Assembly: GCA_951804985.1 (NCBI GenBank)
Contig: OX638133.1
Coordinates: forward strand, 3,740,501-3,804,500
Reading direction: 5' to 3'
DNA: 64,000 bases
Origin: Dryomyza anilis
Taxonomy: Eukaryota; Arthropoda; Insecta; Diptera; Dryomyzidae
Of this stretch, positions 33,700-45,810 are shown piece by piece. Both the position numbers and the translations under genes were made by a program. The notes below the pieces were generated by a model. It was not told the origin of the DNA. It ran no database searches and worked only from the letters and a program-made list of their open reading frames with translations. Numbering within the stretch: position 1 is the first letter of the stretch; the number at the start of each line of letters is the position of its first letter.

Positions 33700-34260
33700 G
33701 ATCAGTTACTATTAATTATGGACTTATCGATCACAAATAATCAGATATCAAACGATAATATGAGGTAATTTGCTCAACTGTGCAAGAGTAAATGAGACGC
33801 AATACAATTAAGCACACTAAGCAATGTGTTAGAAAGAGACGGATGATAATTCAGCGCACTGAGGCAATGTGCGAGAAAGAGATAGAAGATCAGCGCATTA
33901 AAAATATATAAGTGCGAATGAGATGCCAATAACATGCGTCATTCACGAAACGAGTAGAAGGTTATCGAAACATGTCGAAGCTTTTCGAAACATGTCGAAC
34001 TAATGCATGCAGTATATAAGGGCGCCGCATCTGAGGCACAGCACTTGAGTAGTAATTGTAAAGTGGTCGAGAACGTCTCGTGTGAGAACAATGTCAAGTT
34101 AAATTGTGGACATGCAGCAGTTGTTAGAATTTGTTATAAGTAAAGTTGTTTATTAAAGTGAATTATTAAAGTTAATTGTTATAATTTAAACCAAACATTA
34201 GAGTGTTTTTATCGTGTACACAATCCAGAGATACGAACTTGTAGAACAGTTTTCCGTAGA
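33700..34260 (+). mobile_element. Possible solo LTR
   Basis: A promoter-like TATATAAG at about 34013 is followed by GGCGCCGCATCTGAGGCACA, an AGTAGT-type start region, and a 3' portion rich in ATTAAAGT poly(A)-signal-like words, a layout common in fly LTRs. Upstream there are short repeats (TCGAAACATGTCGAA twice near 33975). I could not define terminal TG/CA ends, a primer-binding site or target duplications. Confidence 0.3.
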
Positions 34261-35400
34261 CTGAATTTCAGTAAAAATATAATTTCAAATTAGAACCAGA
34301 ACGAATTAGTTTATTATTTAAAACAAAATCAAGTTTTGTAGACACATGTGTTATTGTTTGTGAAACATTATGATATCAACCGAAACTAAAACTGTTTAAG
34401 CGTAACCGTTTTTTGACGTTCACATTCAAATGGTTGATTTAATTTTGAATTAAGGAGTTTTCATTTTAACTGACTAATTTTATTTACACTCCCGGCTTTT
34501 CATTTCGAGATTTTCGCGAAATTTCAGGATTCCGGGATTGGAAGCCCGAAGATATACTTAATCTATAATAGTAATGTAGAATTGAATTGAGAATGTATAT
34601 CACTGCATTTCACTTCATTGAAAGGAGCTATAGCTTTAACGTTTACATTGTATTCTACAAATAATAGTTTTCCCGTCTAGGACCTCTCTGTGTAAACGTA
34701 AACTTGATTTCTGATGTAAGAACCTGGTAATTGTTTGATTTTCAATGAATGTTTTCATATTTAGTAGGAACTTCTACCGATTTAATTGAATAGAATTTTA
34801 GACAGTTGTATAGTAATTTATTTAGATATTTATTTAAATCTAGATCGTGAGTTATTTGGATGTATATTACGATATATATTAAATAGAAGAAGAGATAAAA
34901 TAATTGTAAGCATTCAAACAATGTCACGTTTTGTGCTCGATCGCCTTGATTTGCCATTAAAAACGTATCCAATCAGTGTGTGAATCGTTATTTGTAATGT
35001 TGCTACTGGCAACACTGGACTTTTTTTGTTGTCGTTTCGCTCTGATGTCGTCTTGATGTATAAATCATGGCAGGACTTAAGTCCTTGTGCTGCATGCCAG
35101 AACAGACACTTTTGCGGAATCTTACTGCGCAAAGTTTCTGTGCGTTTGTCATCTTTTTCCGTCAGCTGGTCCAATGGCCCCGTGCGCGGCGCGGGGCTCC
35201 GCTGTCTGTGGGGTAACATTTATTTTCATGGACATGAAATAGTTTTGTACGCGCCACTATTTTCCAATTTATTAACGTGGAAACAAAAGTTTATTGTTAA
35301 GCTGATACTGCTGCAGTTGGCGGTTACGTTTGTACTTGATTTGCACTCGGTTGCGACTCGCAGACACAGGCTTCGCCGCTCTTTGTTAGCATCCTGTCCG
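34261..35400. other. Intergenic sequence, more GC-rich after 35000
   Basis: A frame of 164 codons at 35026-35520 lacks any recognisable family and is probably chance in the GC-richer part. A short GC hairpin is near 35178-35200. No gene supported up to 35408. Confidence 0.4.
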
Positions 35401-35450
35401 TGTGCGGAATGCGGCACGCGATATCCTTCGGGGAACGACACGTTGTGTGT

Positions 35451-35574
35451 ATGTGTGTGTGGCGTAACGTGCTCCACGGCGTGGCGTTCCGATGCGTTGG
35501 ATTCGCACTCCTCCTATTGATGCTAGGTACCACTGCTAGTGCCAACAATCGGAGCTTGTTGTGGCAACAACGAT
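35451..35574 (+). CDS. Candidate first coding exon of a secreted protein
   Basis: From the ATG at 35451 the frame encodes a signal-peptide-like start: basic n-region MCVWRNVLHGVAFR, a hydrophobic core VGFALLLLMLG and a cleavage site TTASA followed by NNRSLLWQQR. A consensus splice donor GTGAGT follows at 35575-35580, giving a phase-1 exon end. An alternative in-frame ATG is at 35409. No downstream exon was identified, so the gene would have a long first intron or this is coincidence. I do not recognise the protein. Confidence 0.3.
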
Positions 35575-35580
35575 GTGAGT

Positions 35581-35850
35581 ATCGTGCAAATTAGTTAAAT
35601 TGATTCAACACCATGCAGTGACATCAGGTGTATTCGGTTTGCGGGATTTATTGCGATTTTGCTGCTGCTGCTACTGGCCGGAAGAATCTGTTTGAGCGGA
35701 AATTGATTTATGGAACGGATGTGCAACATGTAAGAATGTTTTTAAAACCAACAGATGTTGGAGTGATGCGGATTGTTTTATTTTTTTTTTGTATTAGTTG
35801 TTGTTTAAGATTGGGAATGTCGAAAATAAACTTAATGCAGTATTATTTTA
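35581..35850. other. Intergenic or intronic sequence
   Basis: No coding signal that I trust. Confidence 0.35.
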
Positions 35851-35852
35851 TA

Positions 35853-37953
35853 CAGGGTGTTTGGTACATCGCTGTCATTAATGTATGGGGTCATTCTATG
35901 ATTCAAAAAGAATAAGAAAATATAAAAAAATTTCTAATTTGGGACACAGTTTAAGATAGAGAGTGTTTAAGAGATGTATATTACTAATATCAAGAAAATG
36001 GGTTATAACGTATAATCTATAGATAAAGAAAATTGAATTACCTTTCTAATGGTATATTACATCTTCAAGTCCTATGATTTCTTCCTTTTTTAAAAGGTCC
36101 GTAAAGTTGAAATTTACAAAAACAGAAATACAAATTTTGACTTCGTCATTGATTTTCTCAAAATTTTGTTATGGATAAAATCATTTTTTAAAATTTTAAA
36201 TAAAAGACCAGTTCAAGACCAGTATTTTCTTACTAATCACAGTGATTTTAATTTGGTAATAAATGCTGCAGAAATAATTAAACAGTGGCGTGTCTTGTGA
36301 TTTGGAGGTAGAAATAAAAGATAAATTATGTTTGAAAATATGATCAGAAAATATCGTCACTGTCATGCCAAAGGGGCGAATGTGCATTTTTAAAAATGTT
36401 GGGAAATCAAATTTTAAAGTAAGAAGTGCTTTAAAAATTAGCAAAATTTATATTTTTTCAATTTTTTCTGTTATTTTGATTGATTTCTCAATTATTATAA
36501 CGTATATAAAATATCTTTTGATTTGGACAACCTATTGAATTATAAATACGGATTTTGTAAGGCTATATCCTGATCAAAACGCAAATATTTTTGTTTTTAT
36601 GCTATAACTTTTTATTAGTGAAAGATAAAATAGTAATGTAGAGGCATTAATTGTTTGCTTTTAAAGCACCTATCTATTGCCATCATTAATTAAATATTTT
36701 GTCATACATTAATTTGCCATTTGTTATTTGCAGGAAAAAATGTTTGGCAAAATATTTTTAAATAATGACGCCAATCGGTAGGTGCTTTAAAAACAAACAA
36801 TTAATACATTTACACCACTATTTTATCTTGCACCAATAAACAAAGAAATTGGAAATTTTGAAAATTTTGTCATGCCAAAAGGGCGAATCTTTTCATTTTT
36901 TTGCTATAACTCTTTAATGGTACAAGATAAAATAGTGTTGTATGGGCATTTATTATTTGTTTTCAAAGCACCTTTCGATCTGCATCATTAATTATAAATA
37001 TGTTGCCAACATTTTTTTCCTGCAAATAACAAATGGCAAATTAATGTTTGGCAAAATATTTTTAATTAATGATGCAGATCGATAGGTGCTTAGAAAACAA
37101 ACAATAAATGCCTTTACACTACAATTTTATCTTATACCAATAAAAAGTTATGGCGAAAAAACGAAAATATTCGCCCCTTTGGCATGACAAGATTTTCAAT
37201 TTTTTTAATTCGCCCTTTTGGTTTTGTCTTTTATGGCTAGAAATATCCAACAAAATGACACGCGATTTTAGCACAGTATACTTGAGGATAACCTACATTC
37301 CAAAATGTAAAAAAAACGTAAATGGCAAAAATTGCACATTCACCCTTTTGGCAAGATAGTGACGATATGATCTGTGAAGTAATATGATAATTATTATAAT
37401 TTTAATAAATGTTTAAAATTATTTCTCGATTATTTTGATTTTTTTTTTAAATTTCAACCACCAAATCAGAACTCCCGTCACTGTTTAATTATTTCTGCAG
37501 CATAACTTTCCTTTTCAAAATCACTGGAATTGATTTCATAGTACTGGGAATGAACTGTTCCATCATTATAAACTATGAAAAAATGGGATGATCCGTAAAT
37601 AAATTTTGAGAAAATCAATGACAAAGTCGAAATTTCTATTATTATTTTTGTAAATTTCCAATTAAAGTAAATTTTATAAGAGGAAAAAAATATAATTCGA
37701 AAGTATGATATACCATTTGAAAGGTAATTTAATTATCTAAACTAAGAGTGAAAAATTGATAATCATTTACTTATATTATAATTTATAAACCATTTTCTTC
37801 ACTACATTATGTCAGTAAAATGCATTTATTAAACACACTGTATCTTAAACTGTGTGCAAAATTGGAATTTTTTTTTTATTTTATATTTTCCTATTTTTTT
37901 TGAGTCATAGAATGAGCTTCCGAATTATTGACATCGATGAACTAAACACCCTG
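35853..37953. mobile_element. 2.1 kb nearly palindromic transposable element
   Basis: The ends are inverted repeats (CAGGGTGTTTGGTACATCG at the left; the right end is CGATGAACTAAACACCCTG), flanked by TATA or TA on each side. The inverted similarity continues inward for much of the length, making arms of up to about 1 kb. The centre contains two further palindromes (about 36590-36850 and 36890-37150), and a motif ATGCCAAAAGGGCGAAT or its complement occurs about five times. No credible protein is encoded. Its core recurs at 62125-63113. Superfamily unknown. Confidence 0.75.
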
Positions 37954-39330
37954 TATATCATAGAGATATTTTTCCTTAGTTCAATGTTGGAAACTTTAGA
38001 ACTTTTCAGATTTAACTACAACCGAAAAACATAAAATAAAAGTTACAATGGCTAAATTTAGGTGTCTCATTTTTGAGCAATTAATTAATGAATTCAATTT
38101 GAATTTGTGTACAGCTCAATTATGTTTCAATATTAAGTTTATTGCCTTCAATAATAATGAAAACAATTTAAAGAGTTTTTTTATTATATTTTCTCTTTAT
38201 TTCTGCTCTTTGCAGTCTGTGTCCCTTCGTTGATGGTTGATACCTGTTGATGGACGCATTCGCCGCCCTTTCTGAACACTACAAACATGCGCAACTCCTG
38301 TGGGAACTCCGCAGGGAATCAACTGGTCCTGTAATAGTTTTTCCAACCTCCGGCTGTCTGAATGTCTTTCGTCGTTCCTTCGTTATTTCTTCCTTCTTTG
38401 CTGTTCATCTGTCCTGTTTTTAGCATTGCAGCTTCTTTTTATGCTTATTCATGCAGGTGGGACATGAGTGGATGCACTCACTCACTCGCTCGCTCGCCTA
38501 CTCATTCGCGAGTTCACTCACACAATTGCATTAACACAGTCGAACGTACGAATGCTGCGAGTGAGTGAGCAAAATAACGAACGGACGAACAGAACGAATG
38601 AATTTAATGCCTGCAAGTCGTAAAACTGCAAAATTATGACCGAAATGAGAATTTAATCGAAGTACGTGAGCAGAAAAATGAAAATTTGACTGCAACCAGG
38701 GAACAAAACCGCGTCAGTGGTAGGGGGCGGCAACATCGCCAGGTAACAGGTAACGAAATGCATTCTGTGGCTCAGAGGATGAAAGTGCACTCATGAATCT
38801 TTGACGAAGTCTGCGTCAGATGAAGATGTTCAGCGGCCGCTATGCGAAGCAAATAAAAAAAGTAAGAAAAACGTTGGATTCCAATTGCAGAAATTAATGT
38901 CGGCCTGCTTAAACTTCCCACAGTTTGCACCGCACAATGTATTTTTGTGCGATGTCGCACTTATGTTGCTGCTCCTGGTGTTGCTCTTGGTGTCTCTGTT
39001 GTCATTGATGTTGTTGTGGTTGTTGGTGTGGCTGTTCGTTTGTCATAAGTTGTCAGCCGGTAACGACGGCGGCCGCAACATAGACGGAACGTTTCTCAAA
39101 CGATGCGCACTTTAAAGTGGCGCATTTTATGAGATGACAATATTCGAGGTTTATTTATGCCGGCAGATAAATGTTGCATGTTAAATATATATATCTGTTA
39201 AATATATATTTCTGTGCATGTCTAGTGTCATTTATACATGCATCTGTTGGATTTTATAAAATTAAAGTTATAAAACATTTTACATTACAGGATAATCACG
39301 AATATAAAATATTATTGAATAATGTACAAA
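37954..39330. other. Intergenic sequence with CACT/CGCT microsatellite
   Basis: A CACTCACTCGCTCGCTCG tract at about 38477 pairs with GCGAGTGAGTGAGC near 38556, giving a possible hairpin. A Leu-rich frame at 38801-39115 runs through GTTGTT-type low complexity and is not supported as a gene. Confidence 0.4.
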
Positions 39331-40975
39331 AACATGAAAAATGATTTTGCGTGAAAAATAGATTTTTTCAGTGATAAATTAAATGTTGATGAAAAATTGA
39401 ATTAATAGTTTTGAGTGAAAAATTAAATTTTGAGTGAAATTGAATTTTGAGTGAAAAATGGAATTTTGAGGGAAAAATTGAATTTTGAGTGGAAAATTGA
39501 GTTTTGAATGAAAAATTGAATTTTTGGTGAAAATTGAATTTTGAGTGAAAAATTGGATTTTGAGTGAAAAATTAAATTTTAAGTGAAAAATTGAGTTTTG
39601 TGTGGTAAATTGAATTTTGAGTGAAAATTTGAATTTTGAGTGAAAATTGAGTTTTAAGTGAAAAATTTAATTTTGGTGAAAATTTGAATTTTGAGTAAAA
39701 AATAGAATTTTGAGTGAAAAATTAGAGATTGAGTTTTGAGTGAAAAATTGAATTTTTGGTGAAAATTGAATTTTGAGTGAAAAATTGGATTTTGTGTGAA
39801 AAATTAAATTTTGAGTGAAAAATGAAATTTTGAGTGAAAAATTGAGTTTTGTGCGGTAAATTGAATTAAGAGTGAAAAATTGAATTTTCAGTTGAACATT
39901 GAATTTTGAGTGAAAAATTGAATTTTGAGTGAAAAATTGACTTTTGAGTGAAAATTGAGTTTTAAGTGAAAAATTTAATTTTGGTGAAAAATTGAATTTT
40001 GAGTAAAAAATTGAATTTTGAGTGAAAAACTGAGTTTTGAGTGATAAATTTGAGTGATAAACATTGAATTTTGAGTAAAAAATTGAATTTTGAGTGAAAA
40101 TTGAGTTCTAAGTGAAAAATTGAATTTTGAGTGAAAAATTTAATTTTGAGTAAAAATTGAGTTCTAAGTGAAAAATTGAATTTTGAGTGAAAAATTGAGT
40201 TTTGTGTGGCAAATTGAATTTTGAGTGAAAAATTGAATTTTGAGTGAAAATTGAGTTTTAAGTGAAAAATTTGAATTTTGAGAAAAAAAATAGAATTTGA
40301 GTGATAAATTGAATTTTGAGTGAAAAACTGAGTTTTGAGTGATAAATTGAATTTTAAGTGAAAAATTGAATTTTCAGTTAAACATTGAATTTTGAGTAAA
40401 AAATTGAATTTTGAGTGAAAATTGAGTTTTAAGTGAAAAATTGAATTTTGAGTGAAAAATTGAATTTTCAGTTGAACATTGAATTTTGGGTGAAAAATTG
40501 AATTTTGGGTGAAAAATAGAATTTTGAGTGAAAAATTAAATTTTGAGTGAAAAATTGAGTTTTGAGTAAAAAATTGAATTTTGAGTGAAAATTGAGTTCT
40601 AAGTGAAAAATTGAATTTTGAGTGAAAAATTGAATTTTGAGTGAAAAATTTAATTCTCAGTTGAAAATTGAATTTTGGGTGAAAAATTGAATTTTGTGTG
40701 AAAAATAGAGTTTTGAGTGAAAAATAGAATTTTGAGTGAAAAATTGAGTTTTGAGTAGAAATTGAATTTTTAGTGAAAATTGAGTTCTAAGTGAAAAATT
40801 GAATTTTGAGTGAAAAAATTAAATTTTGATTGCAAAATTTAATTTTGAGTGCCAAGGGGAATTTTGAATGAAAAATTGAGTTTGTAGTGATAATTTAAAT
40901 TTTAAGTGGAAATTATGAATTTAAAGTAAACAAAATTATCTTGAGTTAAAAAATGATTTTTGAGTGAAAAAGCGA
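39331..40975. repeat. Minisatellite of about 19-20 bp (TTGAATTTTGAGTGAAAAA)
   Basis: About 1.6 kb of tandem units with main variants TTGAATTTTGAGTGAAAAA and TTGAGTTTTAAGTGAAAAA, arranged in longer mixed blocks. Edges fade into diverged units. No coding content. Confidence 0.9.
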
Positions 40976-41729
40976 ATAATCAATAAAAAAAGCAATATTT
41001 TCCCTAGTCACAATATTGAACCCTCCAAATAATTTTTGGTTTTTCTATACTCCCATAAAACGCAAAATTGTCCAAATTACATTACATGACTTTCTGCCGC
41101 CACGTCCTTTAATCCTTTTAATAACAGCGAACACAGCAGCGGACCAGCAACCGCGTTGTTGTCAATACGCAGCTTATCGTACCAATTATTGCCAATCAAC
41201 ACGCACACAAAATGGTTCCACACACAGTCACACACAATCACACGTAGTAGGACATTGTAGTGCAATGCAGGCGCAGAGTTGCCAACGCGCAACAATGTGC
41301 TGCAAATAATAGCATTTTCAATAATCTGTATATTCTGCTATTACGTACATTTTGCCATAAAGAAATTGTGCTAATTTATTAAAAGGCTACAACAATTGAG
41401 TGTTTACACGTTGGCAGCACTGGCTGCAAAATTTTACCGCTATAATCAATTAATTTAATAATTTGTTTAATTAAAATTCTCTCTGCCACACAGAGCCAGA
41501 CAGACACACATTTTTACGCATAATACATATATGTTCAGCATATTAAAACAGTGTTGTAAAAGGGTGCGATCAGGCGGGATGCACATAACATGACTGGTAT
41601 TCGTTGCATGGTTGCCATCTGTTACGACGTGGCCAAGTATTTAAGGAGTGAGCGGGTAACATTACGCGTTGATAGCATGAAATTAATTTAATCAACGAGG
41701 AGTCTTTTGTAGGTAACTGAAAATTATAG
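40976..41729. other. Intergenic sequence
   Basis: The frame at 41016-41309 has no family and overlaps CACACA-rich sequence. No gene supported. Confidence 0.4.
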
Positions 41730-41859
41730 TAAGGATATTCGTTTCACTTCGTATCGCCTGCGTTTATGCGTATTTCGTAAAAATTGTACACTATAAACCT
41801 TATAATTTTTACGACATACGCATATACGCAGTAGATACGAAGGGAAATGAATAGCCTTA
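41730..41859. mobile_element. 130-bp hairpin element
   Basis: Arms of about 58 bp (left starting TAAGGATATTCGTTTCACTT, right ending ATTTCCCTTCGTAT in complement sense) are inverted copies with about eight mismatches around a loop of about 13 nt. Probably a tiny MITE; a hairpin RNA source is possible if transcribed. Confidence 0.7.
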
Positions 41860-42075
41860 GTAATTTTTAATATTGCATAAATTGTGAGGGTCATAAGAGG
41901 AAAATGTCTCCGGACATCATTTTTTTGTGACATATATTACTCATATCATACTCTACAGATCTCATTTTGAAAGAATTTATTGAATAATTTTGACGCATAA
42001 TTCAAATAAGAGTTTTTTTTTCCTCAGACAAGTTTATCTCAGATTATTCTGCCTCGATTTATTTGATTTTTCAAG
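41860..42075. other. Intergenic sequence
   Basis: Nothing recognised. Confidence 0.4.
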
Positions 42076-43880
42076 AAAATATTTTCTGCCTACATCCCGC
42101 TACATTTCTGCCCAAGACAATTCTTCCCCGATGCAATACTTGGCATAAAACAATCTTATAAACGACATTTCTGGCTCGAGACAATTCTGCCACGGTATTT
42201 TTTTTCTGAAGAACATTTTGCCTGCCCAATTCTTCCCTCGACAATTTTTCTCCGACATAATTCTTTTAGAGAAGTCTCTTCCCCTAGACAATTTTTCCAC
42301 AGACAATTCTGGTTTGAGACATTTTTGCCTTGAGATTACTTTTCGTGCACATTTCTTCATCGAGACAATTATTCTCCGACACTCAGAAATAAGTCGATAC
42401 TTTCACGACATAACTCTTTTAGAGATATTTCTTCCCAAAGACAAATTTTTGCCATACAATACTGGCTTGAGACATTTTTTCCTTCACATTTCTTCCTAGA
42501 GACAATTCTTTCCGGACATTCAGAAACAATCCTTCCTAGAGATAATTCTTCCTCAGACAATTCTGCCTCAATTAATTTTTCTCAAGAAAATTTGTTCAGT
42601 CAGAATTCTCCCACGTGGCAATTCTGTCACAAGGCGATGCTTCCACGACTCATTTTTTTAGAGACATAGTTCCCAGAGACAATTTTTCCCAGACAATTCT
42701 GGCTTAAGACATTTTTTTTCTCGAGAATACTTTCCGTGCTTATTTCATCTTCAAGACAATTCTTCTCGGACACTCAAAAATAAATCGATACTTCCACGAC
42801 ACAATTCTTTTAGAAACATTTCTTCAAAAGACAAATTTCCCACATACAAATTTGGATTCTTCCTTCACATTTCCTCCTCGAGACAATTCTTTCCCGACAT
42901 TCAGAAACAATCCTTGCTTGAGATAATTCTTCCACAGACAATTAATTATGCCTCATTTCATTTTTCTCAAGAAAATTTGTATCCTCAGAATTTTCCCACG
43001 TTACAATTCTGCCACAAGGCGATGCTTCCACGACACAATTCTTTTAGGGACAATTTTTCCCAGAGACAATTTTCCGAGACAAATCTTGTTTTGAGACATT
43101 TTTTTCTCGAGAATACTTTTCGTGCACATTTCTTCTTCGAGATAATTCTTCTCCGACACTCAAAAATAAGTCGATACTTCCACGACACAATTCTTTTAGA
43201 GACATTTCTTCCCAAAGACAAATTTTCCTCATACAATTTTGGCTTCTTCCTTCACATTTCTTCCTCGAGACAATTCTTTCCCGACATTCAGAAACAATCC
43301 TTCCTAGAAATAATTCTTCCTCAGACAATTAATTCTGCCTCATTTCATTTTTCTCAAGAAAATTTGTTCCCTCAGAATTTTCCCACGTTACAATTCTGCC
43401 ACAAGGCGATGCTTCCACGACACAATTCTTTTAGGGACATTCTTTCCCAGAGACAATTTTTCCCAGACAATTCTGGTTTGAGACATTTTTTTCTCGAGAA
43501 TTCTTTTCGTGCACATTTCTTCTTTAAGACAATTATTCTCCGACACTCAGAAATAATGCGATACTTCCACGACACAATTCTTTTAGAGACATTTCTTCCC
43601 AAAAACAAATTTTACCCATACAATTTTGGCTTCTTCTTTCACATTTCTTTCTCGAGACAATTCTTTCCCAACATTCAGAAACAATTTTCCCTGGAGATAG
43701 ATCTTCCTCAGACAATTTTGCCTCATTTCATTTGTTCCCTCACAATTCGCCCACGTGACAATTCTGCCACAAGGCTGCTCCTACGACAAAATTCTTTTAG
43801 AGACATTATTTCCCAGAGCAAATTTTTCCCAGACAATTCTTGATTGAGACCTTTTTTCTTCGAGAATGATTTATTCTGCC
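42076..43880. repeat. Minisatellite (GAGACAATTCTTCC type) with about 386-bp higher-order repeat
   Basis: Basic units of about 20 bp (variants of GAGACAATTCTTCCTCGAGA) are organised into higher-order units of about 386 bp. The marker TTTTTCTCAAGAAAATTTGT recurs near 42577, 42961 and 43348, and a related AATTCTGCCACAAGGC marker recurs near 42622, 43005, 43396 and 43759. A frame of 309 codons (42914-43843) and several antisense frames stay open because the unit length is near a multiple of three. I see no evidence that it is a gene. Confidence 0.88.
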
Positions 43881-43929
43881 CCTTTTTTCCTTGTCAATTA
43901 CTGCCGTACAATACTTCAATACTTTGTTC

Positions 43930-44045
43930 TCTCGCAGTGTCTGCCGAGAGTGGCACTGTTTTGTAGAGATTCGTAATCGCGGGTATTCGAACCCGCAACC
44001 TTATGGCTTATTGTCTAACGCAATAAATACTGATCTTCGGACGCT
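43930..44045 (-). mobile_element. SINE family 2, degraded head
   Basis: The minus strand has GATCAGTATTTATTGCGTTA (decayed A box region), GGTTGCGGGTTCGAATACCC (B box) and then CTCTCGGCAG, in the same order as the family. Confidence 0.6.
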
Positions 44046-45410
44046 ATTTGAATATAATAACTAAGTGTAAAACCTGCATAAATATTGAAGAAATTCTATT
44101 AGTTTAAATACCCCTACTACATTTATATTGTAATACTTCAAATAGTTCTATTACATCAGCATTCCCGCATTTCAAGTAATTTCTGTAGACTTTTTGAATT
44201 TATGCAGGACGTTTTTAAATGTTTCGCAAATTGAATTTGTTTGCGCAGTACACAGCAATGCAAATATTTGTCACATAAATAAGCAAGAATGGTCTTGCGC
44301 CCAATTTTCACACCTGCGAGAAAGAAAGCGTCTGTTTTGAGAGACTTCAAATGAAATTCAATAAATTTGATACGCCGCTTCGAGCACAACATCTTCTGAC
44401 GTTAAACCAACTCTATTACATTCGATTGCTGAACATTCAATCAACAACTGCTGTTGCTGCTGCTGCAACCAACGCCCCAGCGAACTGAGGACTTGAGGAA
44501 TACATGTGGCTCCCTGATAAATTATGCAGGGCGCAAAAGTCCTGCTGCAATTGCTGCATGTAACCCCAACATGTTGTTTAAGCACATCCGAAGTTCATTT
44601 TCTTGCGTCTTGCGGGTAGATTATTTTATTTCTTTGACGTTGTTGCTGCTGCTCCATTTCGGATTGCTGTGTCTCCTTCTCAGTTGCTGCTGCTCTACCG
44701 GAGACCAATAAAATGAAATGTTTTCGACCATAAATTCGTTGCTTGCATGAAATTCGTCTGATGTTGCATCCTATTCGGTTTCACGTTTCGATATCCTTGC
44801 GCTGACCATTATTTGCAAGTTGCTGCAACCTGCAGCTAGCCGTAGCCGTAGTCGTAGCAGCAGCAACATGCATTATTGATGGAATGACTGACTGTTGGCA
44901 CGGCACTCGTAAACAAAGTGTAGCAGTGTTTTGTCGGTAGTTTCTTCCGCTGCAATTTGGGGCTTTTGTGTTTTTTATGTGTCGACACATTAGACGAAAG
45001 TCGAAAGGAGTTCTTTGTTTGCTTCAAGGATATGTCAGGATATGAGTTTAAAGGCTTTCAATCGGAAAAGCTGTTGAGTTTTGCCGTTTGGTCATTGATG
45101 CTCAATGGAATAGCATCTACTTCAGTTAAACAATGCATTTATAAAATATTTAGTAATATTTTTTATAACTCTCTTTTAATACATATTAAAAAAAAACAAT
45201 CTTTGTTGAACAAAAAAAAATAGATCTGAAAATTATTCTTACTAGAATCCTATAGAAATATTTTGGGTTATTCAAAAACTGTTTTCCAAAAATGACCGAT
45301 ATCATCTTCATAACGAAATGAAAAAAAAAACTTGAAAGTCCAAATAAACATTTAAAATAATTATGTAATTATGGCTCATATAGCGGAATGCCTAATAGTA
45401 GGAAAATCAA
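44046..45410. other. Intergenic sequence with CAG/CTG tracts
   Basis: CTGTTGCTGCTGCTGC (about 44448), GTTGTTGCTGCTGCTCC (about 44640) and GTAGCAGCAGCAAC (about 44853) microsatellites. The short frames there are low complexity. No gene supported. Confidence 0.4.
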
Positions 45411-45600
45411 ACGCCACTTCGCTCGAATACTTTCCCAGACAACTCTTTCCCAAAGAAAATTTCCCCAAAGAAACTTCTTTCCACAAAATTCTTCCCCGAG
45501 ACAAAATGCTCCCAATGAAAATTCTTTTCAGCCTAATTCTTAATTCCGAGACAATTTTTCCTTAGATTAATCTCCCTCGATACATTTTCTATCTTAAGAA
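45411..45600. repeat. Outlying block of the GAGACAATTCTTCC minisatellite
   Basis: Diverged units such as CTTCCCCGAGACAAAATGCTC and CCGAGACAATTTTTCC match the array 1.5 kb to the left. Confidence 0.65.
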
Positions 45601-45634
45601 AGTTTATTCTGCAACTTCTCTCCCACAAATTTTT

Positions 45635-45810
45635 GAATTTTTTTTTTTGGAAAAAAAAAGTTTTTTCAATTTTTTTTTCAAAAAAAAGTTATATTTATAA
45701 ACAATTTCTTTGAATTTTTTTTTTCGAAAAAAAATTTTTTTTTTTCAAAAAAAAAAGTTTTGGATAATATTTTTTATCAAAAAAAATTTTTTTTTTTTTT
45801 ATAACATTTT
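45635..45810. repeat. Alternating A-run/T-run tract
   Basis: Successive T and A homopolymers of 7-14 nt form many overlapping inverted repeats. Low complexity only. Confidence 0.7.

Noticed and set aside
35026..35520. A 164-codon frame with several cysteines
   Set aside because: Lies in a GC-richer patch, has no family resemblance, and overlaps a better signal-peptide candidate in another frame.
38801..39115. A Leu-rich frame resembling a transmembrane segment
   Set aside because: The Leu run is encoded by a GTTGTTGTT/CTG low-complexity tract; no other support.
39331..43880. CRISPR-like regular repeats
   Set aside because: The units are contiguous degenerate tandem repeats without unique spacers, in a fly genome.
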